Notes: generated from the letters alone by a model not told the origin. A stretch of DNA of 64,000 nt from Alkalihalobacterium chitinilyticum (GCF_029028005.1 NZ_JAOTPO010000006.1:186001-250000), one strand, 5' to 3'. Positions 10,007 to 19,874 are shown, numbered from the stretch's first letter. Made by a program: numbers and translations.

Positions 10007-11815
10007 ATGGGCTACCGCATCCCGGAAGAAAAGGTTGAAGAAGTTCGTAAGTCAGCAGATATTGTTGAAGTGATTAACGAATATGTTCAGTTAAAAAAAC
10101 AAGGCAGAAATTACATTGGTCTTTGTCCTTTCCATGGTGAAAAGACGCCTTCTTTCTCAGTCTCACCAGACAAACAACTTTATCACTGCTTTGGATGTGG
10201 CGCTGGAGGAAATGTTTTCTCTTTCCTTATGGAATTAGAAGGACTTTCATTTGTTGAATCTGTAGCCAAACTAGGAAAGAAAGCTAATGTTGAACTCCCA
10301 AGTATAAGTACTGACCAAAAAAAATCAAATGAACAGTCTGTGATAGAGGCAGCCCATGAACTCGCGATGAAATTTTACCATCACATCTTACTAAAAACAG
10401 AGATGGGCGCTCCTGGACTAAATTATTTGGAACAACGAGGCTTTACAAAGGAAATGCTTGATACATTTCAACTAGGCTTCGCTCCTAATCATTGGGACAG
10501 CTTAACCAGCCTGTTAGAAAAAAGAGGATTTAATCTTAAGGCGCTTGAGAATGCTGGGTTACTTTCTCTTCGCGAATTTGATGGTAAAGTATTCGATAGG
10601 TTTCGCAATCGTATTATGTTTCCCATTTGGGACGGACAAGGAAATGTTATCGCTTTTGGTGGTCGCATTATTGATGATGGGAAACCAAAATATTTAAACA
10701 GTCCAGAAACTGTCCTTTTTAATAAAAGCCGTACACTCTATGGGATCCATTTAGCTCGCCCTTCCATTAGAAAACTAAATCAGGCAGTTCTCTTTGAAGG
10801 ATATGTTGATGTAATATCAGCTTGGGGAGCAGGCGTCTTAAATGGAATTGCAACATTAGGAACTGCGCTAACGGAGGAACAAGCGAAAGTTATTCGAAGG
10901 AATGCTGAAACCGTAATTCTTTGTTATGACTCAGATGAAGCAGGAATTCAGGCTACTTCAAGAGCGGCTTCCATCCTTGTTCAGGCAGGTTGTTATGTGA
11001 AGGTAGCTTTGCTACCTGAAGGTCAAGACCCTGATGATTATATAAGGCTTAATGGCGGGGAGCATTTCAAGCGGGATATTATTGAAAGCAGTCTAACACT
11101 TATGTCTTTTAAAATGCAGTATCTCAGGCGAGGGAAAAACCTTCAGGATGAAGGAGAAAGGATGAGGTATATCGAAGAAGTACTTAATGAAATTTCTGAC
11201 CTTCCTCGCGCAGTAGAAAGAGATCACTATTTAAGGCAAATTGCTAGTGAATTTTCGTTATCATTAGATGCATTAAAGCAAGAACAATTTAGAATGTATC
11301 GTGAACGGCGAAATAAGGGAGAACAGCAACAATCAAACGTTCGTTCTTTCGTGGAAGTGAAAAAACGAGGATTTGAGCAGAAAAAGTTACTTCCAGCCTT
11401 TCACAATGCTGAAAGAATTCTTTTAGCGTACATGATGAAAAATGCTGAAATAGCTGCTACCATTCAAGAAAAAGTAGGTGGGGCTTTTAACATAGATGAA
11501 TATCATGCAATTGTTGCGCACCTTTTTGCTTACTATGGTGAAGGGTACGAGCCGAACCCAAGCTTATTTATTGAGAGACTCAATGATGAAAAGCTGAGAA
11601 GGGTTGCTACAGAAGTTGCAATGCTTGATATAAGAGAGGATTTATCCGATCAAGAATTAGATGATTACATTAAGAAGATTGAAACCTATCCAAAATGGGT
11701 AGAAATAGAACAAAAAGAGAAAGAAAAAAAAGAAGCTGAAAAACGCAATGATGTTTTATTGGCCGCTCAGATAGCCATGGAAATCATTCAAATGAAAAAA
11801 GATTTAAAACGATAG
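10007..11815 (+). CDS. dnaG: DNA primase DnaG
   Basis: This 602-residue primase makes RNA primers at the replication fork together with the DnaB-type helicase. The CHC2 zinc ribbon (CPFHGEKTPSFSVSPDK followed by HCFGCG, about residues 40-65) leads into the catalytic Toprim core. That core shows LFEGYVDVISAWGAG and CYDSDEAG (acidic metal ligands, about residues 265-310). The C-terminal 150 residues form the helicase-binding domain. The gene sits in the standard macromolecular-synthesis order before sigA. Confidence 0.97.
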   Translation: MGYRIPEEKVEEVRKSADIVEVINEYVQLKKQGRNYIGLCPFHGEKTPSFSVSPDKQLYHCFGCGAGGNVFSFLMELEGLSFVESVAKLGKKANVELPSISTDQKKSNEQSVIEAAHELAMKFYHHILLKTEMGAPGLNYLEQRGFTKEMLDTFQLGFAPNHWDSLTSLLEKRGFNLKALENAGLLSLREFDGKVFDRFRNRIMFPIWDGQGNVIAFGGRIIDDGKPKYLNSPETVLFNKSRTLYGIHLARPSIRKLNQAVLFEGYVDVISAWGAGVLNGIATLGTALTEEQAKVIRRNAETVILCYDSDEAGIQATSRAASILVQAGCYVKVALLPEGQDPDDYIRLNGGEHFKRDIIESSLTLMSFKMQYLRRGKNLQDEGERMRYIEEVLNEISDLPRAVERDHYLRQIASEFSLSLDALKQEQFRMYRERRNKGEQQQSNVRSFVEVKKRGFEQKKLLPAFHNAERILLAYMMKNAEIAATIQEKVGGAFNIDEYHAIVAHLFAYYGEGYEPNPSLFIERLNDEKLRRVATEVAMLDIREDLSDQELDDYIKKIETYPKWVEIEQKEKEKKEAEKRNDVLLAAQIAMEIIQMKKDLKR

Positions 11816-11885
11816 CACCTGCTAGAGAGATGATAATTCATCTAATGAGAGTTGACGTGTTGTATCAATGGAAGGAGGGGATCGA

Positions 11886-13004
11886 ATGGCTGAGAAACCA
11901 TTACGCCCACTCGCGGATGGAGATTTGACCATCGATCAAGTGAAAGAACAACTAGTTGAGCTAGGTAAAAAAAGAGGAGTATTAACATACGCAGAAATTA
12001 CAGAAAAGCTTGCGGTATTTGACCAAGATTCAGATCAAATTGATGAGTTTTTCGAATACTTAGGCGAGCAAGGTATTGAGATATTAAATGATAATGATGA
12101 TGTACCTAATATGCAGCAAATGGAAAAAGAAGAAGAGGAATTTGATTTAAATGATTTAAGTGTACCTCCTGGAATTAAAATTAATGATCCAGTACGTATG
12201 TATTTAAAAGAAATCGGTCGTGTTCCACTTCTATCTGCCGAAGAAGAGATTAACTTAGCGAAAAAAATTGAAGAAGGTGACGAAGAATCTAAACGTCGTT
12301 TAGCTGAAGCGAACCTTCGACTTGTTGTTAGTATCGCTAAGCGTTATGTCGGGCGCGGAATGTTATTCCTCGATCTGATCCAAGAAGGAAATATGGGTTT
12401 AATTAAAGCGGTAGAGAAATTTGATTATCGTAAAGGGTATAAGTTTAGTACGTATGCGACATGGTGGATACGCCAAGCGATTACTCGCGCGATTGCCGAC
12501 CAAGCTCGTACAATTCGTATTCCAGTCCATATGGTCGAAACGATTAATAAATTAATCCGTGTACAGCGTCAGTTACTTCAAGATTTAGGACGTGAACCAA
12601 CTCCTGAAGAAGTATCGGAAGAAATGGATTTAACTCCTGAAAAAGTAAGAGAAATTCTTAAAATTGCTCAAGAGCCCGTTTCTTTAGAAACACCGATTGG
12701 TGAAGAAGATGACTCTCATCTTGGAGACTTCATCGAGGACCAAGATGCGTTAGCTCCTTCAGATGCTGCAGCTTACGAATTATTAAAAGAGCAGCTAGAG
12801 GACGTTCTAGATACGCTAACCGACCGAGAAGAGAATGTCTTACGCCTTCGCTTTGGTCTAGATGACGGCAGAACTCGAACACTTGAGGAAGTAGGAAAAG
12901 TATTCGGTGTAACACGTGAGAGAATTCGTCAAATTGAAGCGAAAGCATTAAGAAAGTTAAGACACCCAAGTCGTAGTAAGCGTCTTAAAGATTTCTTAGA
13001 TTAA
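11886..13004 (+). CDS. sigA: RNA polymerase primary sigma factor SigA (RpoD)
   Basis: This 372-residue housekeeping sigma-70 factor matches the expected length (about 371). It has a short region 1.1, region 2 with [17 protein letters not shown] (-10 recognition), region 3, and region 4 with [20 protein letters not shown] (-35 binding helix-turn-helix). GGAGGGG precedes ATG 11886. It lies 70 bases after dnaG. Confidence 0.98.
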   Translation: MAEKPLRPLADGDLTIDQVKEQLVELGKKRGVLTYAEITEKLAVFDQDSDQIDEFFEYLGEQGIEILNDNDDVPNMQQMEKEEEEFDLNDLSVPPGIKINDPVRMYLKEIGRVPLLSAEEEINLAKKIEEGDEESKRRLAEANLRLVVSIAKRYVGRGMLFLDLIQEGNMGLIKAVEKFDYRKGYKFSTYATWWIRQAITRAIADQARTIRIPVHMVETINKLIRVQRQLLQDLGREPTPEEVSEEMDLTPEKVREILKIAQEPVSLETPIGEEDDSHLGDFIEDQDALAPSDAAAYELLKEQLEDVLDTLTDREENVLRLRFGLDDGRTRTLEEVGKVFGVTRERIRQIEAKALRKLRHPSRSKRLKDFLD

Positions 13005-13017
13005 CTAGTATTTTCAC

Positions 13018-13045
13018 GCTGACTCCTAATGAGTCAGCTTTTTTT
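13018..13045 (+). terminator. Terminator after sigA
   Basis: GCTGACTC / GAGTCAGC forms a short stem with a 5-base loop and a T7 tail. It shares the core motif found in several other intergenic regions of this window. Confidence 0.88.
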
Positions 13046-13105
13046 ACTTCAACTTTTCGCTCTTTCGTACGATAATATATATAGCAAACTTCAGGAGGGG
13101 AATGG

Positions 13106-13648
13106 ATGAACCAAGAGCGGAAAGAAATCATCATTAAAGAAATCAAATATTGGAAACAAACAAGACTTCTTCCTGAACAGTATTGTAACTTTCTCCTAAC
13201 CCTTTATTCGGGAGGGGAAGAAGACCATATAAAGGTAGAAGAAGAGTCACGTTCGATTATGAACGTAAAGTCTATGCTTACCTTTTTTTTCGTTCAATTT
13301 TTATTATTGTTTATTGTCGTTGTCATTTATTTTACTGATTTTCCATTTTTATTGCAAATGGCTTTTGGGTTACTCTGCGGGTTTCTCATTTTAAAAATTG
13401 CTAAAAAAACACGAAATCAACTGCCTCAATTAGCCTATCTTTATTTTTTAATGGTAGCGATTATTCTTTTATTACTTTTATCTCAAATGGTGGAACAAAT
13501 ATTACCTGGTCATCGCATCGCTATGTTTTTCGTTGTTTTGCTAAACTGCCTTGCCTGGTTGTTTATTGGTTTTAAAATGGGTTTGAAGTCCTTTTTGATC
13601 GGCGGTATCGTCGGAATAGCACTCAGCGTTACTTTTTTTGCATTCTAA
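13106..13648 (+). CDS. Uncharacterised polytopic membrane protein
   Basis: This 180-residue protein has a charged, soluble N-terminal part of about 60 residues (ERKEIIIKEIKYWKQTRLLPEQYCNFLL), followed by about five to six hydrophobic segments from residue 60 to the end. The N-terminal part resembles the start of DUF2157-type membrane proteins, but I do not recognise the family with confidence. AGGAGGGG precedes ATG 13106. It lies between sigA and cccA and is probably transcribed on its own. Confidence 0.75.
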   Translation: MNQERKEIIIKEIKYWKQTRLLPEQYCNFLLTLYSGGEEDHIKVEEESRSIMNVKSMLTFFFVQFLLLFIVVVIYFTDFPFLLQMAFGLLCGFLILKIAKKTRNQLPQLAYLYFLMVAIILLLLLSQMVEQILPGHRIAMFFVVLLNCLAWLFIGFKMGLKSFLIGGIVGIALSVTFFAF

Positions 13649-13854
13649 TAAGGACATAGGGAAATTAAAAGTTTATTTTAGATCAATTTTTGTTAAAATG
13701 AATAAAGGCAATAGAAAAGAATGACAAAATAAGCAATTATTCAGTTAACCCTTTTCTCTTTACTTGTTTTCAAGTAAAATGGTAGAGGGAATTCAAATGG
13801 ATTCACTTTTTGTTATGTATATGTCATTATTATAGTGTAAAGGGGGACAAGATC

Positions 13855-14229
13855 GTGAAAGGTAGACCGTTATTTCCTTTTGCAGTAATTGCAATAGCAG
13901 GGATTCTTCTAATGGTGGCACTATCATTCCAAGGCTTATTAGCTAGTCAAGCGGATGAAGGGGAAGCCGAAGAGGAAATCGTATTCGATGATCCAATTGC
14001 AGCTGGTGAAGAGCTAACACAGCGAAGCTGTTTAAGTTGTCATGGACAAGATCTACAAGGATTAGCTAGTAATCCTGCAATTAATGCTCTAGAAGGTAAG
14101 TTCACTGAAGAAGAAATTGTACAAATTATTTTTGGACAATATGAAGGTGTAAATATGCCAGCTATGAGCAATCTAAAGCCTGCTGAAGCAGAAGCAATTG
14201 CTACATACTTACTACACATTTCTGAGTAA
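13855..14229 (+). CDS. cccA: Membrane-anchored cytochrome c-550 (CccA)
   Basis: This 124-residue protein has one N-terminal membrane anchor (PLFPFAVIAIAGILLMVAL) and an extracellular class I cytochrome domain. The heme site is CLSCHG (about residues 58-63) and the sixth ligand is probably the Met in VNMPAMSN. It carries electrons on the outer face of the membrane. GTG 13855 is chosen because AAAGGGGGA lies 7 bases before it. A strongly acidic linker (DEGEAEEEIVFDD) follows the anchor; such acidic surfaces are common in alkaliphile cytochromes. Confidence 0.92.
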   Translation: MKGRPLFPFAVIAIAGILLMVALSFQGLLASQADEGEAEEEIVFDDPIAAGEELTQRSCLSCHGQDLQGLASNPAINALEGKFTEEEIVQIIFGQYEGVNMPAMSNLKPAEAEAIATYLLHISE

Positions 14230-14244
14230 TATGTATATGTAAGG

Positions 14245-14270
14245 AAGAGGGGACATCGGCCCCTCTTTTT
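14245..14270 (+). terminator. Terminator after cccA
   Basis: AAGAGGGG / CCCCTCTT stem with a 7-base loop and a T run. Confidence 0.88.
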
Positions 14271-14329
14271 TATTTGCTCTGCTGGATTCAAGTGCATAGC
14301 AAAGAGTATGGTTATATGCCTTAGGATGC

Positions 14330-14470
14330 ATCAATTGAGCATATTGGGATATTCGATAAGTCAACATCGGCTCGAGGTCGCTTCAGTCCATCAACCGTGT
14401 CTAAAAGGCAAGACACTAATTGCTGGCCCTCCAGCGCTTGTCGCCGTTGTTCAAGCACCTTCCGCCTTTC
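14330..14470. repeat. Dispersed intergenic repeat, copy A
   Basis: This noncoding segment of the cccA-trmK gap shares motifs in the same order with a second intergenic segment at 32533-32680. The clearest block is GATAAGTCAACATCGGCTC at 14355-14373, 18 of 19 identical to 32585-32603. Both have CTTCAGT nearby and end in a pyrimidine-rich CGCTTTTC-like sequence. It also resembles the 'CCAGCGCTTGTCGCC...TTCCGCTTTTC' intergenic elements I recall from Bacillus and Geobacillus. The rest of this 307-base gap shows no gene. Confidence 0.6.
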
Positions 14471-14536
14471 ATAGTTGCACAATGTCATTAAAAATGGGTA
14501 TGATTAAACCAAAGTTTACATAAATGTGGTGAGAAA

Positions 14537-15247
14537 ATGAATGAAACAAAACTGTCAAAACGGCTGGAAACGGTAGCTGACTTTGTAATTGAAGGTTCAA
14601 GGATTGCTGACATTGGTTCAGACCATGCGTACCTCCCTTCTTTTTTATGTGTGAATGGCCGCATCAGCTTTGCCGTTGCTGGTGAAGTAAATGAAGGCCC
14701 TTATCAATCTGCTTTATCACAGGTCCAGAAATTAGGGATAGCCGATAAAGTTCATGTTCGAAAAGGAAATGGACTTGAAGTGGTATCTCCTAATGAAGTA
14801 GAACACATCATTATTGCCGGTATGGGAGGCGCTCTCATTACCGATATCTTAGAAGCTGGACGCGATAAGCTTGAAGGAGTAAAGCGACTTATTCTTCAGC
14901 CTAATGTGATGGCAGACCGCATTCGAAAGTGGCTACTAACGAATGGGTGGGAATTAATTAATGAAGTTGTTTTAGAAGAAGACGAAAAAATATATGAAGT
15001 ATTAGTAGCCGAAAGAGGAAATCCCGATCAACCATACAGTGAGAATAGGGAGCTTGAATTACTACTGGGTCCTTATTTAATGCAAGATAAAAATCCAGCT
15101 TTTATTAAGAAGTGGGAAAGTGAATTACAGAGTTGGAAGCGAATATTGCTCCAATTTGAACAAGCAAAAGAGACAGAAGAAGTGAAAGCCAAAAAAGAAG
15201 AATTAATACAACTTATTTCAAAAGTGGAGGAGGTTGTTACATCTTGA
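14537..15247 (+). CDS. trmK: tRNA (adenine(22)-N1)-methyltransferase TrmK
   Basis: This 236-residue SAM-dependent Rossmann-fold methyltransferase (YqfN) modifies A22 in the tRNA D-loop. The SAM-binding motif is IADIGSDHAYLPSFL (about residues 23-37). HIIIAGMGG, a family motif, follows at about residues 90-98. The C-terminal 60 residues form a coiled-coil extension (KKWESELQSWKRILLQFEQ). The stop overlaps the TTG start of the next gene, so the two are translationally coupled. Confidence 0.93.
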   Translation: MNETKLSKRLETVADFVIEGSRIADIGSDHAYLPSFLCVNGRISFAVAGEVNEGPYQSALSQVQKLGIADKVHVRKGNGLEVVSPNEVEHIIIAGMGGALITDILEAGRDKLEGVKRLILQPNVMADRIRKWLLTNGWELINEVVLEEDEKIYEVLVAERGNPDQPYSENRELELLLGPYLMQDKNPAFIKKWESELQSWKRILLQFEQAKETEEVKAKKEELIQLISKVEEVVTS

Positions 15248-16365
15248 GTAAACTCGCAAATGGACAAACAATTATTCAGTTATTTGAAAGTTGGTCACCC
15301 AAATCACTTGCCGTAGAAGGTGATAAGAATGGATTAATGGTTGGGACACTTAATAAGCCTATTCAGAAAGTGATGATTGCATTAGATGTCCTTGAAGAAG
15401 TTATGGATGAAGCGATAGTAGCGGGAGTTGATTTAATAATTGCTCATCATCCACTTATCTTTAGACCATTAAAGAATATTGATACGAGCCGCCCAGCTGG
15501 CCGTATTATAGAAAAAGCTATTAAGCATAACATTACGATTTACGCCGCGCATACCAATTTAGATGTTACTAAGGGCGGGGTAAATGACATGATGGCTGAG
15601 GCTTTAGGGTTAAAAAATACAGAGGTGCTGTCACCTACAACTGAAGTCACTTTAAAAAAAGTTGTTGTGTTCGTTCCAGATAGTCACGTAGATCAAGTTC
15701 GAACAGCTTTAGGTAATGCCGGAGCTGGTCATATAGGGAATTACAGTCACTGCACGTTTAATAGTGAAGGTACAGGTACTTTTACGCCATTAGAAGGGAC
15801 AAATCCGTTTATTGGTGAACAAGGAAAGTTAGAACAAGTGGCTGAAGTAAAGGTTGAAACGATCATTCCTGCTCATCTGCAAAATAAAGTTATTGCTGCT
15901 TTAATTAAAGCTCATCCGTATGAAGAGCCTGCTTATGATATTTACCCGCTTGATAATAAAGGGGAAATCCTTGGATTAGGACGCATCGGAATTCTTGAAG
16001 AGGAAATGACACTCGAACAGTTTGCTCATCATGTTAAGCAAGCTTTTGAAGTCAAGGGAGCAAGAGTTGTAGGAAAACTTGGTGCAAAAGTTAAAAAGGT
16101 TGCGGTTCTAGGCGGTGATGGTAACAAGTATATGTCCCAAGCATTATTTAAAGGGGCTGATGTTTTTGTAACAGGGGATGTTTATTATCACGTAGCTCAC
16201 GATGCAATGATGGATGGCCTTAACATCGTTGATCCGGGGCATAATGTAGAAAAAATTATGAAACAAGGGGTACAAAAGTTTCTGGCAGGGCAATTGTCAC
16301 ATCAAAGTTATCAAACAGAGGTCATTGTCAGTAAAATAAATACAGACCCTTTTACGTTTATTTAA
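15244..16365 (+). CDS. Nif3-like dinuclear metal centre protein (YqfO)
   Basis: This 373-residue protein is of the long Nif3/YqfO type, in which a PII/CutA-like domain (about residues 130-230) is inserted into the Nif3 core. The metal-binding residues include the HH of IIAHHPLIFRPL (about 62-73), AHTNLD (about 100-105) and a C-terminal H with a nearby E (DPGHNVEK). Database names such as 'GTP cyclohydrolase I type 2' are not established for this protein. The start is TTG 15244, overlapping the trmK stop, with GGAGGAGG upstream. Confidence 0.9.
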   Translation: MSKLANGQTIIQLFESWSPKSLAVEGDKNGLMVGTLNKPIQKVMIALDVLEEVMDEAIVAGVDLIIAHHPLIFRPLKNIDTSRPAGRIIEKAIKHNITIYAAHTNLDVTKGGVNDMMAEALGLKNTEVLSPTTEVTLKKVVVFVPDSHVDQVRTALGNAGAGHIGNYSHCTFNSEGTGTFTPLEGTNPFIGEQGKLEQVAEVKVETIIPAHLQNKVIAALIKAHPYEEPAYDIYPLDNKGEILGLGRIGILEEEMTLEQFAHHVKQAFEVKGARVVGKLGAKVKKVAVLGGDGNKYMSQALFKGADVFVTGDVYYHVAHDAMMDGLNIVDPGHNVEKIMKQGVQKFLAGQLSHQSYQTEVIVSKINTDPFTFI

Positions 16366-16410
16366 TCAGCTCTAAAAAAACAATAAAAAATAGAATGTAT
16401 TATCAGCAAA

Positions 16411-16453
16411 AAAGATGCAGGTTGGATCTTTATGAGATCCACCTGCATCTTTT
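16411..16453. terminator. Bidirectional terminator between yqfO-like gene and ispH
   Basis: A long perfect stem (AAAGATGCAGGTGGATCT-type, broken by one base) is flanked by A and T tracts on the two sides. It serves both convergent genes. Confidence 0.88.
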
Positions 16454-16505
16454 CTTTATTTACTCTTTCGCAACGGTTCCGAAACCAGCTTTCTTATTTA
16501 TCGGA

Positions 16506-17453
16506 TTAATTTTTTTTAGCTTTAACTTTTGGTAAGATCTTTTGTAAAGTGACTTTTCGTTCTTTTCCCCACGTTGTTTCATCTTTAGGGTCATACTTTT
16601 CGAGGAAGTCAATCACTTCTTTAGTGATAGGAGTTGGAGTCGAAGCGCCAGAAGTAACACCTACAGTATTAACGCCCTCTAACCACTCTATTTTTAATTC
16701 AGTTAAATCAGAAATACGATATGCTTTTGTCCCTGCAATTTGTTCAGAAACTTGCGCTAGGCGATTTGAATTATTACTTTTTGGATCACCGACAACGATA
16801 ACGAGGTCAGCCTGCTTCGCTTGTTCTGCAACTGCCTCCTGTCTTACTTGGGTCGCCAAACAAATTTCATTATGAACTTCTGCATGGGGATATTTTTTCA
16901 GTGCATGGTTCATAATATCTGCAACATCCCATTGGCTCATTGTCGTTTGATTGGTAATAATGATTTTTTCCTTGCTTAACTGAAGACTTTCTACATCTTC
17001 TGTTGATTCAACTAAATGAACGATATCAGGTGCTACACCAATAGCTCCTTCTGGTTCTGGATGACCTTTTTTTCCTACGTAGATCACATCGTACCCTTCT
17101 GCTTTCTTTTCTAAAATAAGATCATGGGTTCTGGATACGTCAGGACAAGTTGCATCTACAACCGTTAACCCTTTTTCTTTTGCAAGCTTACGAACTTCTG
17201 GGGATACGCCATGAGCCGTAAAAATTACAGTTCCTTTATCGACTTGCTTTATAATTTCTAAGCGGTTCGGTCCGTCTAATGATACGATCCCTTCCTCTTC
17301 AAAGGCATCGGTAACGTGTTTATTATGAACAATCATTCCTAATATATAAATAGGGCGAGGTAAATCAAGATTTTGGGCGGCTTGTCTGGCAAGGACCATT
17401 GCATCAACTACACCATAACAATAGCCTCGCGGTGATATTTTTAATACTTTCAT
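16506..17453 (-). CDS. ispH: 4-hydroxy-3-methylbut-2-enyl diphosphate reductase IspH
   Basis: This 315-residue iron-sulfur enzyme catalyses the last step of the MEP isoprenoid pathway, giving IPP and DMAPP. Three conserved cysteines lie in [11 protein letters not shown] (about residue 12), [12 protein letters not shown] (about 100) and [12 protein letters not shown] (about 195). The C-terminus shows [16 protein letters not shown] precedes the ATG on the reverse strand. ispG, the preceding enzyme of the pathway, lies at 31.4-32.5 kb. Confidence 0.96.
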   Translation of the reverse strand: MKVLKISPRGYCYGVVDAMVLARQAAQNLDLPRPIYILGMIVHNKHVTDAFEEEGIVSLDGPNRLEIIKQVDKGTVIFTAHGVSPEVRKLAKEKGLTVVDATCPDVSRTHDLILEKKAEGYDVIYVGKKGHPEPEGAIGVAPDIVHLVESTEDVESLQLSKEKIIITNQTTMSQWDVADIMNHALKKYPHAEVHNEICLATQVRQEAVAEQAKQADLVIVVGDPKSNNSNRLAQVSEQIAGTKAYRISDLTELKIEWLEGVNTVGVTSGASTPTPITKEVIDFLEKYDPKDETTWGKERKVTLQKILPKVKAKKN

Positions 17454-17534
17454 GCTTGGCCTCCTATTAGTGACATACTATAGTCCATTATAAAGGAGGA
17501 CTGGATCTTATACAATGAAGTTCACTTCTAGCTT

Positions 17535-18377
17535 TTAGATATACATTTTTGGAGCAGGTATATTGCCGAGACTACTTTTCTTTTTAGTTGAAACAGCCGT
17601 TCGCTTTGAAGCGCTTGCTGTCTTATTAGTTGTTTTTTTATTAGTTGCTTTCTTATTACTAGAAAACGTTATTTTTTGGTTTTTAGAGGTAGTTGTTTTT
17701 TTCTTTTCTTTTGACTTTGTATCTGAAGCTTCTGTTACTTTTAAATCATCAGGAGCAGTTTCTGTATCGTTCTCTGAGGCATCTGTCACTTCTTCACTAT
17801 TCATTGTTGAAGTATCTTCATCACTGTCTAATGTAGAGGAACTCTCATCACTATCCGGATTATTTTTAAAGATTTGGTAAAGTTGTGGCATGCTTCTTAG
17901 GAGTGGACCGTATTGCTGGATCATAGGAGTCACTTGTTGTACGACACCCATTACACGTTGAGCGTTATTGAGTATGCCCATTAAATTCATACCGCCGCCC
18001 ATCGCTCCAGTACCAGCAGCACCCATTCCGCTTGCTAAAGCACCAGGTCCAGCAGCGCCGGCACCAGCTCCTAAGCTAGGACCCATACTACTGCCCATAC
18101 CACCGAACAAACCACCGGCCCCTGGTGCCATACTTGAGCCTAAACCACCAGCGCCAGCGCCTGGTGTCATACCTGAACCTAAACCAGCACCAGCACCTCT
18201 GCCAAATAGTCGTGCTAACAAACCTCCTCCACCGCCGGGAGGTCGCATGGCACCAGCAGGCATGCCGCCAAACATACCTGGACCGGGCGTTGGGGGTTGA
18301 CTTAGGAATGGAGAGTTGAAAGGGCCTGGAGATGGTGGTGGCATCATCATTTGTTGTTGGTAAGGAAAAACCATCAT
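17535..18377 (-). CDS. yqfQ: YqfQ-like low-complexity protein (VrrA/YqfQ family)
   Basis: This protein of about 280 residues has a Pro/Met/Gly-rich N-terminal half containing GGGGLLARLFGRG and repeated GAGAG/SSM segments. A short conserved helix around LMGILNNAQRVMGVVQQ and MIQQYGPLLRSMPQLYQIFK follows. The C-terminal third is Ser/Thr/Lys-rich (KKKTTTSKNQK...). The size, position upstream of cshB and central motif fit the YqfQ/VrrA-like family of spore formers, whose function is not settled. The start at 18377 is chosen because GAAAGG lies 6 bases upstream; 18395 is an alternative. Confidence 0.8.
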   Translation of the reverse strand: MMVFPYQQQMMMPPPSPGPFNSPFLSQPPTPGPGMFGGMPAGAMRPPGGGGGLLARLFGRGAGAGLGSGMTPGAGAGGLGSSMAPGAGGLFGGMGSSMGPSLGAGAGAAGPGALASGMGAAGTGAMGGGMNLMGILNNAQRVMGVVQQVTPMIQQYGPLLRSMPQLYQIFKNNPDSDESSSTLDSDEDTSTMNSEEVTDASENDTETAPDDLKVTEASDTKSKEKKKTTTSKNQKITFSSNKKATNKKTTNKTASASKRTAVSTKKKSSLGNIPAPKMYI

Positions 18378-18560
18378 TTTCATCCTTTCGCGCATGATTT
18401 ATTCTCTATGATTAGGTATATGCACGATAGAAGGTTTGGTGCAATAGGCAAGATGTTCACAGTGAAATAATGACAAATTCGCTTTTACCTTCTGTTTTTG
18501 GTAGAATAAACAATTGCATAGAATATAAACCTTTATAAAGTAAAAGAGGTAGGAGACAGT

Positions 18561-19874
18561 ATGACAAATTCAAATTTTGCTCGTTTCGATTTACAAGCTT
18601 TTTTAATAAACGCAGTTACAGCACAAGGCTTTACGTTACCAACAGAAATACAAGAACGGTTAATTCCGGCAATACGAAGTGGTAAGGATGTTATCGGTCA
18701 ATCACAAACAGGTTCAGGTAAGACATTGGCTTTTTTGTTACCTATTGTAGATGTAATTGACTATGAAAGAGAAGAGGTACAAGCTGTCATTACGGCACCG
18801 ACACGTGAGTTAGCGACACAGATTTTTAATGAATTGAAAAAGCTATTAGACCATCAAGAGGAACAAACGATACAGGCCAAACTGCTCGTGGGCGGAACAG
18901 ACCGTTCGCGAATGATAGACAAACTTGAAAAAACACAGCCTCATATCGTTATTGGTACACCTGGTCGCATTAGTGACTTAATTGCAGATCAAGCTCTAAC
19001 TGTCCAAGAGACACCGATCCTAGTTGTAGATGAAGCGGATCAAATGTTAGATATGGGCTTTTTAGAAGATGTAGATAAAGTCGCTTCGCGAATGGCTGTC
19101 GATTTACAGATGCTCGTTTTCTCTGCGACTATTCCTGAAAAATTACAGCCGTTCTTACGGAAATATATGAACAACCCAAGACATGTTCACGTGAAACCAG
19201 AACATGCAGCGGCTCCTAAGATTGAGCATCGTTTAATTGCACTTAGACACCGAAATAAAATTGGAGTCACCATTGAAGTGGCTAAAATCGTCAACCCGTA
19301 CCTTGCGATTATATTTACAAACACCAAAGAACAAGCAGATGAAGTTGCAGATGCGATGCTTTCCCAAGGGTTAAATGTAGGACGATTGCATGGAGGGCTG
19401 CAGCCTCGTGAAAGAAAGCAAGTAATGAAGCAAGTTAATGATGTGAAAATTCAGTATTTAGTTGCGACTGACTTAGCAGCTAGAGGAATTGACATTAAAG
19501 GAATAACTCATATCATCAATTACAACATACCTAAAGACCTTGATTTCTATATTCATCGTGTGGGAAGAACAGCGCGTGCAGGAAATGAGGGACTGGCTGT
19601 GACGATTTATGAACCACATGAGCAAGAGGCAATCGAGAAGTTGATAAAAAGAGGAATTTCCTTCACCTTTACTGATATTAAAAATGATGAGTTAATTACA
19701 TTAGATAAGCAGAAGTTCGGTGGAAATAAGCCTAAAGCTAAGAGCCCAGTTACTAGCGGTAAAGCAATTGCTAGGCCTAAAAAAGTAAAGCCTGGTTATA
19801 AAAAGAAAGCACGCTATTTACAAGAAAAGCAAGATAAGCGCGAGAGAAGAATAAATCGCAGAAAGAATAAATAG
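18561..19874 (+). CDS. cshB: DEAD-box RNA helicase CshB
   Basis: This 437-residue ATP-dependent RNA helicase has GQSQTGSGKT (motif I), PTRELATQ (Ia), VDEADQMLDMGF (II), FSAT (III) and HRVGRTARAG (VI). The C-terminal 60 residues are very basic, typical of cold-shock helicases that act on structured RNA. Length and neighbours (yqfQ, nfo) match B. subtilis CshB/YqfR. Its stop is 22 bases before nfo, so the two are probably co-transcribed. Confidence 0.95.
   Translation: MTNSNFARFDLQAFLINAVTAQGFTLPTEIQERLIPAIRSGKDVIGQSQTGSGKTLAFLLPIVDVIDYEREEVQAVITAPTRELATQIFNELKKLLDHQEEQTIQAKLLVGGTDRSRMIDKLEKTQPHIVIGTPGRISDLIADQALTVQETPILVVDEADQMLDMGFLEDVDKVASRMAVDLQMLVFSATIPEKLQPFLRKYMNNPRHVHVKPEHAAAPKIEHRLIALRHRNKIGVTIEVAKIVNPYLAIIFTNTKEQADEVADAMLSQGLNVGRLHGGLQPRERKQVMKQVNDVKIQYLVATDLAARGIDIKGITHIINYNIPKDLDFYIHRVGRTARAGNEGLAVTIYEPHEQEAIEKLIKRGISFTFTDIKNDELITLDKQKFGGNKPKAKSPVTSGKAIARPKKVKPGYKKKARYLQEKQDKRERRINRRKNK

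Noticed and set aside
14308-14523. 71-codon open frame between cccA and trmK
   Set aside because: It lies in the dispersed repeat, has no ribosome binding site, and does not resemble a protein.
17968-18319. Proline-rich open frames on the + strand inside yqfQ
   Set aside because: They are antisense reflections of the Gly-rich yqfQ repeats; the reverse strand has the ribosome binding site and the family match.
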